DNA from: Limnephilus marmoratus
Lineage: Eukaryota; Arthropoda; Insecta; Trichoptera; Limnephilidae
Assembly (NCBI GenBank): GCA_917880885.1
Contig: OU862913.1
Location: 5,332,001 to 5,396,000 of the forward strand
Length of the DNA stretch: 64,000 nucleotides
Direction of reading: 5' to 3'
Shown here: positions 42,550-53,029 of the stretch, one piece after another
Layout: each line of letters starts with the position of its first letter
How positions within the stretch are numbered: the stretch's first letter is position 1
Notes under the pieces: generated by a model
Databases searched by the model: none
Told to the model about the DNA's origin: nothing
What the model saw: the letters and a program-made list of their open reading frames with translations, nothing else
Program-made: the position numbers and the translations under genes

Positions 42550-43310
42550 TGGTGAGTATTTTAGTGTGTGATTTTTGAAACCTAATTGTGATATTTTTTT
42601 ATTAGTATGTTATGATTTACAGTATCGAAAGCCTTTCTTAAATCCAAGAATATAGCTAGACATTTCTTATTTTTATCGGTAGATGTGTACATATTTTTTG
42701 TTAGATCATATATTGTATCTTCAGTGCTTAGATCTTTACGAAAATCATATTGGTTTTGCGACATAATATTATATTTTTCTAAGTGTTCTACGATTCTATA
42801 TTTGATGCATTTTTCTAAAATTTTTGATAGGTTTGAAACAAGTGAGATTGGTCTATAATTGTCTAATTCATGCGTTTCACCAGATTTATGAATTAGAATT
42901 ATGGTGGAGATTTTAAACTGTTTTGGAAAATGACCTTCTTTAAGGCACATGTTAAATATATGTTAAAAAGGAGTTAGAATATATTGTTTAATATTTTTCA
43001 ATGTATTACATGACAGTCCATCAGTTCCCTTAGATTTAGATGGTTTTAGGCTATCAATATATATTTTCAATTTCTTCTCTTGAAATGGGTGAAAAAATTT
43101 CTATTGGGTTGATTGATTCGTTATCTGCAATTAATTGTGAAGATGTCTCTATGTAAGCATTATTACCATTTATACTGGATGATTTAAGTACATCATCTAC
43201 TATATTTGTGAAAAAGTATTTAAAGTTTTCGGCAATAGCAGATTTGTCAGTAATTAATTTGTTATTTATTTGAATCTCTTTTTTTGTTCGTAATTTCATT
43301 TATAATATTC
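42550..43310 (-). pseudogene. LINE reverse transcriptase fragment
   Basis: 43054-43299 encodes the linker before RT (NKLITDKSAIAENFKYFFTN, EIFSPISREEIENIY). 42582-42950 encodes RT motifs: GHFPKQFKISTIILIHKSGE, DNYRPISLVSNLSKILEKCI, QYDFRKDLSTEDTIYDLT, AIFLDLRKAFDTVNHNIL. The later PQGT...ILFLMYINDL and a changed catalytic box (YDDD in place of FADD) lie in the doubled 420-base repeats. Frameshifts separate the parts. Inactive. Confidence 0.75.
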
Positions 43311-43559
43311 CAATTTTTCTTTTTACAACTTCGAATCAGCCTATTGAGTAAGTTTCTGTCATAAAATATTTTGTTTTCATAAAATCCATTATTCTGACAT
43401 TATTCTTTTGGCAAGCTATTTAATATTTTAACATGTCCCTGTATAAGTGTATAATTTGTCTCTTTGCTTAATTTATACAATTAAGACAAGAGTAATCCAT
43501 GGTTTGATTTTTTTATATTTTCTGTATGTTACAACAATTTTACTTTCACTTTTCAGAAT

Positions 43560-43852
43560 ATTGTCTAGAAGAGTTTAATAGAAATTTTCTAATGTGATTT
43601 TGGGTTTACTATTGATAGAACATTTTCCCAACTTTCTAAATGAAGTAAAGAATTTAATGTATGACAGTTAATTTCAATTTTTTCAAAAGTTTCACATTTT
43701 TGTTTTATTGATGAATTTTTGAAAGTGTGCCCATATAGTGTTGTATAATGATCCCTGATATTTGTTTCTAGAATTGGGGATATTTTATTAACATCTTTAT
43801 GTGTCTTTACAAATATATGATCTAAACATGCAGAGTTCATTAACCCATTCAT
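43560..43852 (-). pseudogene. LINE endonuclease fragment, C-terminal side
   Basis: Encodes MNSACLDHIFVKTHKDVNKI and NIRDHYTTLYGHTF, the end of an APE-type endonuclease (SxxDHIF motif). The upstream side of the same domain lies beyond the piggyBac element at 45680; the frames join across the TTAA target. Confidence 0.75.
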
Positions 43853-44114
43853 GACGAACTATTTTTTTCTCGAATTTCGTGCTGAAATTTCACAGGGGGG
43901 TTGGTTTTGGAGGTAGAAAATGGACGTTTTTCTCAGAATTTTAAAAAATTGTTTCTTCACCCCCCAGGAAGCTAGAGAAAGGTGAGTTCCATATGGCACT
44001 TTCGGCAAATAACTAGTCGGAAATTTATTTTTTTCAAATTTTATTCTACATAAAGTAAAATTTTGAACAAACTTATTTGTAGAGGTAAACCTCGAAGCAT
44101 TTCAGGCATAGTCC

Positions 44115-44525
44115 ATAGTTCTTAGGTTCCCTAAAGGCCCAAAGAGGGAAGAAAGCTTCATCTCTCCTCTCCACTTCTTAGTTCCCCGAAGGCTCCACAA
44201 CGGAGAGTTCTCCTCCCTTTGGTTCCTTAAAGGCCTTACAAGGGAAGAGTCCACTCCACCTTGGTTCCCCGAGGACCCCTGGAGGGAAGAGGACTTCATC
44301 TTCACTCCTCCGTGGTTACCTAAAGGCCCCACCAGGGAAGAGATCACAGAGGTAGCCTCATTTCTCATCTTCACTCCTACGTGGTTTCCTGAAGGCTGAT
44401 GGGAAGAGGATATCATCTCTCCACTTCACTCCTCCTTGGTTTCCCGAAGGCCCCACGCCGGCAGAGTGCACTTCCCCCTGGTTTCCTGAAGGACCCACAA
44501 GAGAAGAGGTCGTGGAGTTGACCTC
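44115..44525. repeat. Degenerate minisatellite inside piggyBac element
   Basis: Seven or more imperfect copies of a 40-65 base unit starting GGTTTCCTGAAGGCCCCAC and followed by GGGAAGAG and CT-rich sequence. Any reading frame through it is an artefact of the repeats. Confidence 0.75.
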
Positions 44526-44779
44526 AGCTCTCCTCTCTACAGCTTCTCATCCTAGTTTCTCCTGCAGGCCCTGTGAAGAAAGTTCAGAGAGGTGGTCTCA
44601 GCACTCCCCATTTTCCCAAAGGCCCCTAGTTTTTGAATGGTCCAATTTTTTTTCCACGAGTGACCAGGGAAATAGAAGGTCCACAACAGGAGAGCCCCAA
44701 GTGCTGGAGTAAGGTCAAAATACTCCGAAATGCGACCCTGTTTCTCGGAGGCACCGTTCGTGACACCGTGACATGACAT

Positions 44780-45208
44780 TCAGCCTGAGCACGGTAGCAC
44801 ACACCTTGGCTTGGGATCTATTGCAGGTTTGTGTTTCCACTCCCTGAGCGATGGGTTCATCACACTCCCTACGCTCCATAAGTCAAGGTCACTGCAAGCT
44901 GAATCCAAGGGCACATCTCCTAAATGCTCTAGATCAGGGTTCTCTGGATCTGAATCAGAATTGGACGTACCTTTTCCCGTATTGTGTCGACGACACCTAA
45001 CAATTTGGCAATTGGAAAATAATTGTGCTCGAGAGATATTGGCAATTATTCCGCCGTCATCTTCATCAGCTGTATCTGCTCCGGACAAGTCACTCTCAAT
45101 TGGCGGCTCCACAAAAACATCCACTACTTCATCATCATCCAAATTCGTATCCAATTGTTCTTCAAGCAGTAACATCACGTCTTCAACAGTCAAACCCCTA
45201 AAACACAC
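44780..45208 (-). pseudogene. piggyBac transposase N-terminal remnant
   Basis: The minus strand encodes FRGLTVEDVMLLLEEQLDTN, DEVVDVFVEPPIESDLSGAD, TADEDDGGIIANISRAQLF. GLT.E...LL and the PP....SDLSG..(T)ADEDDGG acidic run are typical of the N-terminus of piggyBac-type transposases. It then stops at 44780; the DDD catalytic core and the C-terminal Cys-rich domain are absent. A TTTTAG immediately before GGGTTTGAC may be a splice acceptor or the start may be lost. Confidence 0.75.
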
Positions 45209-45679
45209 GAAAAAACAATGAAATCTTTGAAAAATTACATTTTATGTATAGTGAGATCTGCCGAAAGATCCATATGGAACCAAAAATCAAAACCTTTAAT
45301 TCACAGTACTCGTTTTACTATAATAATGATTATTTTTCTAACAAAATGTTTGTAAATAGGCAGAGAATTTCATTCTCTACAAATCATATTCAGTTTTGGA
45401 GAAAAAAATCAAATCTTCTATATAAATTTAATGGATTACTTACTTCACTTGTCTTGATATTTTGAAAAAATTGCACTTTTTTTCTAACTCAATAAAGACA
45501 TGTCCGTCCACGTCGGCACACACAAACGAACTGAACGCAACCAAGACAAACGTGTTCATACATGCCTGTAGACTATGTCAAACTGTATTTGGCACCACTA
45601 TTTTAACATATCGGCATCATGTGACTAAATGAATGCCAATACTTTTTCGAGTTCCATATGGAACCTTCGTCATGAATGG

Positions 45680-46155
45680 GTTAAGGTTACTCTTGTTAGT
45701 GAGTTAATATATGGCAGGTATCCAGAACTTGATAAACAATCTAGATATTTACTTTGAAAATTAATATTTTTTGTGTTATCATTAATATTTATATTGGTGT
45801 CCCCCGTCAGTATAGAGAGAGTAAAGTTATGTCTGTCAAGATTTCTAACAAATGTTTTAAGTTCATCTACAAATAGAAAATCACTTAAAGGAGGGGATCT
45901 ATATACTACGAGATATTTAAAGTTTTTTTGACAAAAAGTTAATTTTATTACATTAGCAGACTTAATATCAATAAATTCAGCTGCAACATTTTTAAAGTAT
46001 TATGACAAAAGACAGTCACTCCATCATGTCCAGTATGCTTACAGGCAGCAGAAATTGTGGTATATTCAGGTAAATAATATGGAATTACATCTTTCATTTG
46101 AGTTTCAGTTAGTACAATTACGCTAGGAGAAAAATCAAAATTATGAAGAAGGCCT
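45680..46155 (-). pseudogene. LINE endonuclease fragment, N-terminal side
   Basis: Minus strand: NFDFSPSVIVLTETQMKDVI, PYYLPEYTTISAACKHTGHD, and near 45700 CLSSSGYLPYINSLTRVTL, fitting the APE endonuclease of CR1/Jockey-like LINEs (VLTET, YIN..TRVT). Frame changes occur between blocks. It continues at 43852 after the piggyBac element. Confidence 0.7.
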
Positions 46156-46248
46156 TATAGTTCATCGAAGTGTTTCTTTATACTTCGATGAACGTTTCTT
46201 TATACTACAATATTTAAGTATAAAGAAAATGAATGTTTCTTTATACTT

Positions 46249-46313
46249 CTTTTTTTTTTTTTTTTTTTTTTTATACGCACCAGATTTAAATGTCCGGGTT
46301 AAATTTTCCCCCC

Positions 46314-46369
<56 letters not shown>
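46249..46369. repeat. Facing poly(T) and long poly(A) tracts
   Basis: About 23 T at 46249-46271 and about 55 A at 46313-46368, with a spacer ending in a C run. Upstream, TTTCTTTATACTTCGATGAA words repeat. Homopolymers of this size create a meaningless poly-Phe/poly-Lys frame and are assembly-error prone. Confidence 0.8.
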
Positions 46370-46370
<1 letters not shown>

Positions 46371-46533
46371 AGGAAAAACTAAACCCTTTCATACACTTCC
46401 CCAAATGATCATCTAGTGAATCCACGTTATGCAATTGCACTATATAAGTATTATAAATACAAAACAATACAAGAACAACATGTCAACCCACTAGAGACCA
46501 AATGGGAATATAATTCACCGACTCCAGATATTT

Positions 46534-48640
46534 TCATATCAGAGGGTTCGGCTCTGTGGCATTTCTAATTGAACCTATAAATCCTACTGATCCCTCAATA
46601 TAAATATTTAAAAAATCTTTTGTAATCCTACATGTATTTAAAATTACTGCTTTTTGCATTTTTATATACAAATTCTTTGACAAATCTAATATGCTTAAAT
46701 TTTGAATCAGATTCCTAGGTATTATGCCAGTGGCCGAAATAACAAATGGTAATATTTTTATAGTCCGAGAATGCCAAATTCTTTTAATCTCATTTCCTAA
46801 ATCTGTGTATTTTCTAATTTTTTCAGAAACAGTTTTTTGAATATTACAGGAATTTGGAATAGCTACATCAATGATATAAGTTATTTTTTTAATTTTGTCA
46901 TGTAAAACTATATCAGGTCTATTATGACTAATTGTTCTGTCTGTTAGTATAGTTTTATCATAATATATTTTATAAAATTCATTTTCTATAAATGAATTTG
47001 GTTCATATTCATAATAAGGTACTACATTACGGCAATCAATCAAGTTATGTTTAATTACCAAACTTTGGTGAATTATTTTTAAAACCTGATTGTGCCTAAA
47101 TGTATACTCGGAAGGCGCTAATATAGAACATCCCGATATAATATGTTCTATAGTTTCGGGAAAAGCCAAACATTTTCTACATAAATCATCAATTTGATTT
47201 ATATCTTTGATTATATGCTTTTATAATTTTTAGTATTAATGACTCTATCTTGAATGGCAAGCATAAATCCTTCTATTTCTGCGCTCAACTCTCCAATACT
47301 CAACCATTTGTTTGACGAAAGTTTGTCAACATACGTTTGGTTGAGATAATTGAAGTGTTTTGCGTGAATAATTTTATTTGACCAGGAATCTAATAATTCC
47401 TGGTTAGTATTTATAAGAATGTTGGCATTCTCGTCATATAAATTTAAAGGTGTAATATTTTTATCTGCCTTGCAAATTATTTTGTGCATTTCTGAGCTAT
47501 TAGCTTTCCTATGGAAAAAATTTCTAAGCATTTCTACCTGATTGTGTTTCAAAGATGTTATTTTGACTACACCTCTACCTCCTAAATTTCTAGGTAAATT
47601 AATTCGTTCTATAGCTGAATTTGGATGATGGCAATTAAATTTTGTTAACGTAGTTCTAATTAATCGTTCTAAACTATCTAAATCTGTATTGGACCATTTA
47701 ATTATGCCAAATGAGTACGTTAGTAGAGGTATTGCCCAAGTATTTATTGATTTTACTAAATTTTTAGCAGATAGATTGCATTTTAAAATTTTTCTGATCC
47801 TAGTTTGAAATTTAATCCTAATATCATTTTTAATACTAGTGTGATCTAATCTATTCGATTGCGGGTATCCTAAATATTTATAAACCTCATCCCCTTTCAT
47901 ACTTTGAATTTTGAAATTTCTAAATATACCCTCGTCTCCATCTACAATTTTGCCTTTCTCTATATGGATAGTTTTACATTTATCTAAACCAAAAGTCATT
48001 TTAATATCATCTGAAAAAATTTTAACTACCTTAATCATTTTCTCTAAATTTGATTCAGAATTTGAAAATAATTTTATATCATCCATATATAATAGATGTG
48101 AAACTATACTACTCTCTCTTGTATTACCCTTAATTTTTATTCCAAACTTGCTTTTAATTAACATTTTAGAAAGGGGATTCAATGCTAAGCAAAACCAAAG
48201 AGGGCTCAATGAGTCTCCTTGAAAAATCCCTCTTTTTATTGAAATGCCCGGTACTACTATTTTCTTACCTTTTAAATTAACTAGCAAATCTGTATTCCAA
48301 AAGGACATAATATTTTTCAAAAAACTAATTATAATTGGGTTAACTTTATATATTTTTAATATTTTGATTAGCCACGAGTGCGGGACACTATCAAAAGCTT
48401 TTTGATAATCTATATAACAAGTATGTAAATTACGCTTTTGATTTTGAATTTGTTTTAAAATTACAGAATCAATAACTAACTGTTCTTTACATCCCATATG
48501 TTTTCTGCGACAACCTTTTTGTTGTTCAGATAAAATATTTTTTTCATCCAAATGAGTATATATTAAATCTGTCAAGCAAGAGGTTAAAATTTTGTATATT
48601 GTCGGTAGACATTTAATGGGTCTATTTAAGTTTAGTATTT
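46534..48640 (-). mobile_element. R4/Dong-like LINE (RLE type), truncated
   Basis: 47211-48575 encodes an RT: RPIKCLPTIYKILTS at its start (48620), SEQQKGCRRKHMGCKEQLV, HTCYIDYQKAFDSVPHSWLI, GISIKRGIFQGDSLSPLWF, LLYMDDIKLF (YMDD), NTWAIPLLTYSFGIIKW, NLPRNLGGRGVV. Beyond a stop at 47211 and a frame change, 46534-47195 has a CCHC zinc motif (CRKC...HIISGC) and the restriction-like endonuclease: NRPDIVLHDKIKKITYIIDV, EKIRKYTDLGNEIKRIW. PD...DV and KY.DL..E are the RLE signature of R2/R4/Dong-type elements that insert at specific DNA sites. No N-terminal zinc fingers, so 5' truncated. One disruption between RT and RLE. Confidence 0.85.
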
Positions 48641-48894
48641 ATTGAAAAATTTACATTTCTAAAAAGGGTATTCAGTTCGATGGGGTTTTTACATATATAG
48701 TTTTCGTGTACAAAATTTTCGTCTGACATATTGAAAGATATTTATTTATAGTTGCTAGGTGGTTGTATGATGGTCCTTTATTCAGAGAGGATATCCTCCG
48801 GCTATCTTATTTGGATTATTGGAGATGTTTCAGTTTTCCTCATTGTGATCATGATTGATTTAAGTTCCTTTGAGTTAAGTTTAGTTTCCTCATC
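48641..48894. other. Junction region between LINEs
   Basis: Non-coding; CATGATTGATTTAAGTTC occurs twice (about 48848-48866 and 48893-48911), the second at the start of the CR1-like fragment. Confidence 0.4.
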
Positions 48895-49516
48895 ATGATT
48901 GATTTAAGTTCAGGCTTTTTCCATCGAAGGCAGATGAAATCAATCAGGCGTTGCCTTCCCTCTGATGGAGCAAAGTCACTCATAAATTCGTTCGTTGTCT
49001 CACGTATGGACTATTGTAATGGTGCGTATGCTGGCTTATCTAAAAAACAATCCAATAGAATCCAGTCCGTTTTCAATGCCGCGGCGAGAATGATTGTTGG
49101 TGAATCTAAGTGTTGCCGTATAACCCCGCTTCTAAGGGATCGCCTTCATTGGCTTCGATGCCCTGAAAGAATAGAGTTCAAAATCTGCTTAATGACCTTC
49201 AAAGCATTTCAAGGAATGGCGCCAGCCTATATATATATATATATCGGAACTATGTGTCCAACAAAACTTAAGCGATAGGCAGCTTACTCTAAGGTCAGCA
49301 GATCTAGATGTTACTAATCGTTTAATCGAACTTTCTAGGTCAAATCGATTCTGGGTCAAATCGTCTAGGTCAAATCGTTTATTATGATCGATCTTTTCGT
49401 GTAACTGGCCCGCTCATTTGGAACAAACTTCCCTCAGCTCTTACTAATATCCAGAACTTGGCTGAATTCAAGAGAGCTTTAAAAACAAACTTATTTAAAA
49501 AATCATACCTTTCATG
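48895..49516 (+). mobile_element. CR1-like LINE C-terminal fragment
   Basis: RRQMKSIRRCLPSDGAKSLI, NSFVVSRMDYCNGAYAGLSK, RIQSVFNAAARMIVGESK, ITPLLRDRLHWLRCPERIEF, KICLMTFKAFQGMAPAYI; after a TA microsatellite (49231-49244) and a frame change, FRVTGPLIWNKLPSALTNIQ, FKRALKTNLFKKSYLS and a stop at about 49516. This is the conserved end of CR1-clade ORF2. 5' truncated, plus strand. Not functional. Confidence 0.8.
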
Positions 49517-49613
49517 AATTTTAACTCGTTTTCAATCTACTATAATAAGCCATGTTCCTCAAGTTTCTGGTAATTGTTTGATTTGGATTACCTCCTTCCT
49601 TTAGTTTTATGTG

Positions 49614-49883
49614 TACTCTGTTATTATTATTTCTAAATGTAAACTGCCTCTTATTCTTTCTTATAATTTAGTTTTAATGATTCTTTTTGTTAATATTGTT
49701 CTTGAGGAATTGCTTAGTATGTACTGTATAATCTTTGTTTCACACTGTTACTCTGTTATTATTATTTCTAAACGTAAACTGCCTCCTATTCTTTATTATA
49801 ATTTAGTTTTAAGTATTCTTGTTGTTAATACTGTTCTTTAGAAATTGCTTTGTATATACAGTATATTCTTTGTTTCACATTAT
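49614..49883 (+). repeat. 135-base tandem duplication in LINE 3' UTR
   Basis: Copies begin TACTCTGTTATTATTATTTC at 49614 and 49749, about 90 percent alike by eye. Likely part of the CR1-like 3' UTR. Confidence 0.75.
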
Positions 49884-50630
49884 TTAATCAATTTTGTATT
49901 TTCAAGGACTCGTTAGGAACACTGTAGGATTAATTTAAAGTTTATTATAATTAAGCGCACTTGAAGTGAAATATCACAAAACTGCGATATATAAAACTAC
50001 GTTATTATTATATTATGATACTTTTGTTTTTAGCCCATATGAACTTGTATCCTGTTCTTGATGATTTCGCCAGGTAAAGCAAGTGTTTATTTTGTTGGTC
50101 AGTTGTTCGTTTATGTAAATTGTATTATTGATATCTCCAGCGAAATTTATGTCTTTTGTATGTAGTACACCGTATTTTCTCTTTGTGGGATAATTATATC
50201 TTTAGTTTCCTTATTCTGTAGTGTTACTACTATGGGAGGATGTTTGTTTGTAGGATTTTTATGTCTGTTTCTGTAGGTATATGTTTGTAAATTTCAAAGG
50301 CTCTTTATCACAATTTATGGTTTCCAATATGTTACTGAATATTTTTGAAACATCTTCGTTTTCTTTGTAAGTAACATTGAAAGATTTCATGAATTGTTCT
50401 GTTAATTCCGCTTTTTCTATACATTTTATCATTGAACGATTTTAGACTTTCACAGCCAAAAGTATTTTTGTTATTAGTTTTTGGGATATTATGCCGTATT
50501 GCGCTACCTCCTAATGCGCTTTGCGCTAACCCCAAACAACACGGCATAATACCCCAAAAACTAATACCTAACAAAAATTTTATCACTTCTTCTACTAGTG
50601 CAAAATAATTTTGTGGTAACATTTTAAATT
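49884..50630. other. Mixed relic sequence
   Basis: 50485-50560 has an inverted pair (GATATTATGCCGT ... ACGGCATAATACC) with GCGCTACCTCC, shared with 14330-14360 and 54060-54092. On the minus strand near 50330-50420, KAELTEQFMKSFNVTYKENE hints at a LINE linker region before RT. Too decayed to assign. Confidence 0.35.
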
Positions 50631-50671
50631 CAAATTAATAAATAACGTTGTATTAACCACTTAATTATTTA

Positions 50672-50719
50672 CAAAAACCGACATGTTTCGTCAGCAAAGC
50701 TGACTTCCTCAGGGTTTTG
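50672..50719 (-). ncRNA. Hammerhead-ribozyme-like motif
   Basis: On the minus strand: stem I AAAACC, core CTGAGGA, one extra A, stem II GTCAGC-TTT-GCTGAC (6 perfect pairs), core GAAA, minimal stem III C-AT-G, then TC and stem I GGTTTT (6 pairs). Penelope-like elements are known to carry minimal hammerheads with a tiny stem III. The extra A before stem II departs from the canonical core, so activity is uncertain. Confidence 0.5.
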
Positions 50720-50856
50720 ACAGAACTAATTTTTAAAAATAGACATAAATAGGAAATAGAGAAAAATAATAGACATTAACAATAATAAAATTTGAAAGAA
50801 AATAATGTGTAAGGGACGAGGGGCAATATAGAACAATTAAAAAAATTTAAAAAATT

Positions 50857-51058
50857 TAAAAGGGGAATAGATTTAATAATGGGTCATTTAAAAACAATTT
50901 TTGATTATTAATAATATTTAAATTTGCATTAACGCTCTTTCTAATCTCTAAAATTTCTAATTTATCTAACTGAAAGCCATTGACATTACAATGTATTAAT
51001 TCTATTCCACTGTTAAAATTAAAGGTATGACTAGTTTCTATTAAATGGTTGGCAAACT
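50857..51058 (-). pseudogene. Penelope GIY-YIG C-terminal fragment
   Basis: Minus strand: FANHLIETSHTFNFNSGIEL, IHCNVNGFQLDKLEILEIRK, SVNANLNIINNQKLFLNDPL and a stop. ANHL...H.F and LE.LEI are the end of the GIY-YIG endonuclease of Penelope-like elements. The RT domain is absent. Related to 30352-30520. Confidence 0.7.
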
Positions 51059-51240
51059 CCGAGAAACTATTATTATTTAAAGCTTACATATGCAAATTTA
51101 AATTTTAAAAAAAAAAATTTTAATTGTTCTATATTGCCCCTCGTCCCTTACACATTATTTTCTTTCAAATTTTATTATTGTTTATGTCTATTATTTTTCT
51201 CTATTACCTATTTATGTCTATTTTTAAAAATTAGTTCTGT

Positions 51241-51288
51241 CAAAACCCTGAGGAAGTCAGCTTTGCTGACGAAACATGTCGGTTTTTG
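51241..51288 (+). ncRNA. Hammerhead-ribozyme-like motif, inverted copy
   Basis: Same motif as 50672-50719 on the opposite strand (core CTGAGGA at 51248-51254, GAAA at 51271-51274, expected cleavage after the C at 51280). Identical over the core and both stems. Confidence 0.5.
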
Positions 51289-51339
51289 TAAATAATTAAG
51301 TGGTTAATACAACGTTATTTATTAATTTGAAAAATTTTA

Positions 51340-51492
51340 TAATCTTGTTTGTATTTGTAATTTCTTCCTCGGAGTCGCTAGATGTCACTTTCTTTTATAA
51401 AAACAAAAAGTTTTGGATTTTATGGGGTTCGATCCCAGGTCGCCTGCAGAAATTCTTCTGACGCGTTTATCCACTACACTACGCCGGGCTTG
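51340..51492 (-). mobile_element. tRNA-derived SINE candidate
   Basis: Minus strand from 51490: GCCCGGCG, box A-like TAGTGTAGTGGATAA (51482-51468), a stem-loop, and a T-arm TGGG-ATCGAAC-CCCA (51438-51424) that contains box B. The acceptor stem does not close at the 3' side and the sequence runs on into unrelated bases, so it is a SINE head rather than a tRNA gene. Confidence 0.55.
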
Positions 51493-51559
51493 GGTAAACA
51501 CGTCGATTTAAAGGAATATATTGGAACCGGGTACTAGCGGATTAGATGAATATTTTATT

Positions 51560-52690
51560 TTTGTTTTTAATTATTGTAAGATCACTTTTGTAATAATTAA
51601 TAATGTTTTATTGAAACTATCACGCGAATCCAAATTGTGAACACTTTGTGATTATTAAATTATTAATCGCCAGGTAATTTATATACAGGGAAGTTATAGA
51701 TATTTAAAATTCACCGGTAAACATTGAGACAATTTCGTACAACTGTCACTTTATTTAAATTGATCTTTTTATCACTTGATTGCACCAAAAAATGATAATT
51801 AAATAGGATGTTTCACAGTACCTATTGATCTACGGTTAAACGCCGATAAATCTTTTAAGTATTTTTCACAGGTATTTAACTATGTTTTTAAAACTTTTGT
51901 TTGGAGCGATTGATAACGTGCAGGCTGCTTACTTATTGGGTTGATTGATGACATTATTTATAAAGAAGTTGTATGCTATTTTTTTTTGTAAATAATATTC
52001 ACGATTTTTCAATCATTTTTTGCATTGTCAATTTGTTCACAAAAGTAATTCTTTTTACAACTTCTTAACCTATTGTGAATTTCTACGCATTATTTTTTTT
52101 CGTATAAGATAATAATGTCTTCTTCCTTTTATCTTATTCTGATTTTTTTTACAGGTTTTTTGATAATTTTACATCTCTCACTAGTTTTTCTCTTTGTTTA
52201 ATGGAGTCTCACGGCGATCCAAGGTTTCATATTTTTATTTTTTCTCTTAGAGATAACGATATTATTTGTCCTTTTTGAAATATAGTCTTGAAGAGTTTTA
52301 TAAAACAATTCTAGTGATGACTGCGGGTTAGCTATTGGTAGTATATGTATTGTCCCAATTTTTTGAATGAAGTAGATTGTTTAATGTGACGTAAATAATA
52401 TAATTTTTTCTTCAAACTAAGTAAATTCACTCTGTGACGTCATTTTAAATTAAATGAAAACAAATTACTTTGATAGTAAAGTTAATGAAAGTTCACTACA
52501 GTTTCATAGTTAAACATTAAAATAAAATAGTATTTATTAATTCCTATTTAAAATATTAAATGTACGACTACCACAACACGGGCATTAAAAACAAAAAAAA
52601 AAACAAAAATCTGTAACTAATAAAATTTTATAAAATAAAAAAATATTAACCAATATGTTTGTGATTATTTCTATTTAAAAACTACAAATT
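51560..52690 (-). other. AT-rich stretch with a LINE relic
   Basis: About 52255-52400 resembles 43550-43690 of the 36-46 kb LINE: GTCTTGAAGAGTTTTATAAA versus GTCTAGAAGAGTTTAATAGA, then GGGTTAGCTATTGGTAG and TGAATGAAGTAGATTGTTTA. The rest shows nothing recognisable. Confidence 0.45.
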
Positions 52691-52764
52691 AAAATAATTT
52701 TTGCAGAGCGATTTTACGGCGTGCACACAGTTTGTGTGGGGGTACGGTAATGCAACAATGCTGC

Positions 52765-53020
52765 AACTACGTCTCTCGTCCTCATTTACGATGCTATCAC
52801 CCAGTGGCTGAGTTGGCATCGCGTTACGTCCCACCTGGCGTCGTATGTTCGGTTCCTCGGCTGGCTTAGTCTTCCATCACGATACAAACAACTTGTGGTA
52901 GTGTGGTGAAAGCTGTGGTGGTAGTAGGAGATTTTCAAATTTGTTCCGGTTATTCGTAACCAGGGAATATTTGTCTTTCTTTAAAAAAAATCTTCTTTTG
53001 TGTTGAAGACCTAATAATTT
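52765..53020 (+). mobile_element. tRNA-derived SINE candidate
   Basis: Box A TGGCTGAGTTGG (52805-52816) matches the pol III consensus at every position; box B GTTCGGTTC (52847-52855) has one mismatch. Spacing of about 30 bases is normal for tRNA heads. The region continues to about 53020 without an obvious A tail; repeat R1 follows. Confidence 0.55.
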
Positions 53021-53029
53021 TTTTTTTAA

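Larger units (their letters stand above)
43853..45679. mobile_element. piggyBac element, internally rearranged
   Basis: Ends CCCATTCATGACGAA and TTCGTCATGAATGGG, each bordered by TTAA (just before 43853 and just after 45679). Inside are the N-terminal part of a piggyBac transposase (44780-45208, minus) and a degenerate minisatellite (about 44115-44520) where the catalytic domain should be. 1.83 kb. The insertion site is the endonuclease region of the LINE, and the LINE frame is continuous when the element is removed. Confidence 0.85.
35985..46155 (-). mobile_element. LINE interrupted by LTR and piggyBac insertions
   Basis: Remains of one minus-strand LINE in order: endonuclease (46150-45680 then 43852-43500), linker and RT (43310-42550), a tandemly doubled RT/post-RT part (42546-41707), post-RT (41700-41387), and C-terminus with stop (36235-35997: SFIGPRTFNLLPKYIQLTH). 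A Ty3/gypsy element (36241-41386) and a piggyBac element (43853-45679) split it. It has frameshifts throughout, so it was dead before or soon after these insertions. Jockey/CR1-like by motif style. Confidence 0.8.
50631..51333. mobile_element. Fold-back Penelope-like element
   Basis: Arms 50631-50845 and 51117-51333 are reverse complements with only a few mismatches (about 215 bases each). Between them lies a Penelope GIY-YIG C-terminal fragment (50857-51058, minus). Penelope-like elements often carry such inverted terminal copies. Each arm contains a hammerhead-like motif. Confidence 0.75.

Noticed and set aside
44102..44416. 104-codon minus-strand frame
   Set aside because: A repetitive peptide made by the minisatellite in the piggyBac element.
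44115..44525. CRISPR-like array
   Set aside because: Degenerate tandem repeats without conserved direct repeat and unique spacers; eukaryotic context.
46162..46467. Long minus-strand frame with poly-Phe and poly-Lys
   Set aside because: Produced by poly(T)/poly(A) tracts; no protein-like composition.
51424..51490. tRNA gene
   Set aside because: Box A and T-arm are present but the acceptor stem does not close; fits a SINE head.
52798..52865. tRNA gene
   Set aside because: Good box A but imperfect box B and no cloverleaf closing stem; treated as a SINE.
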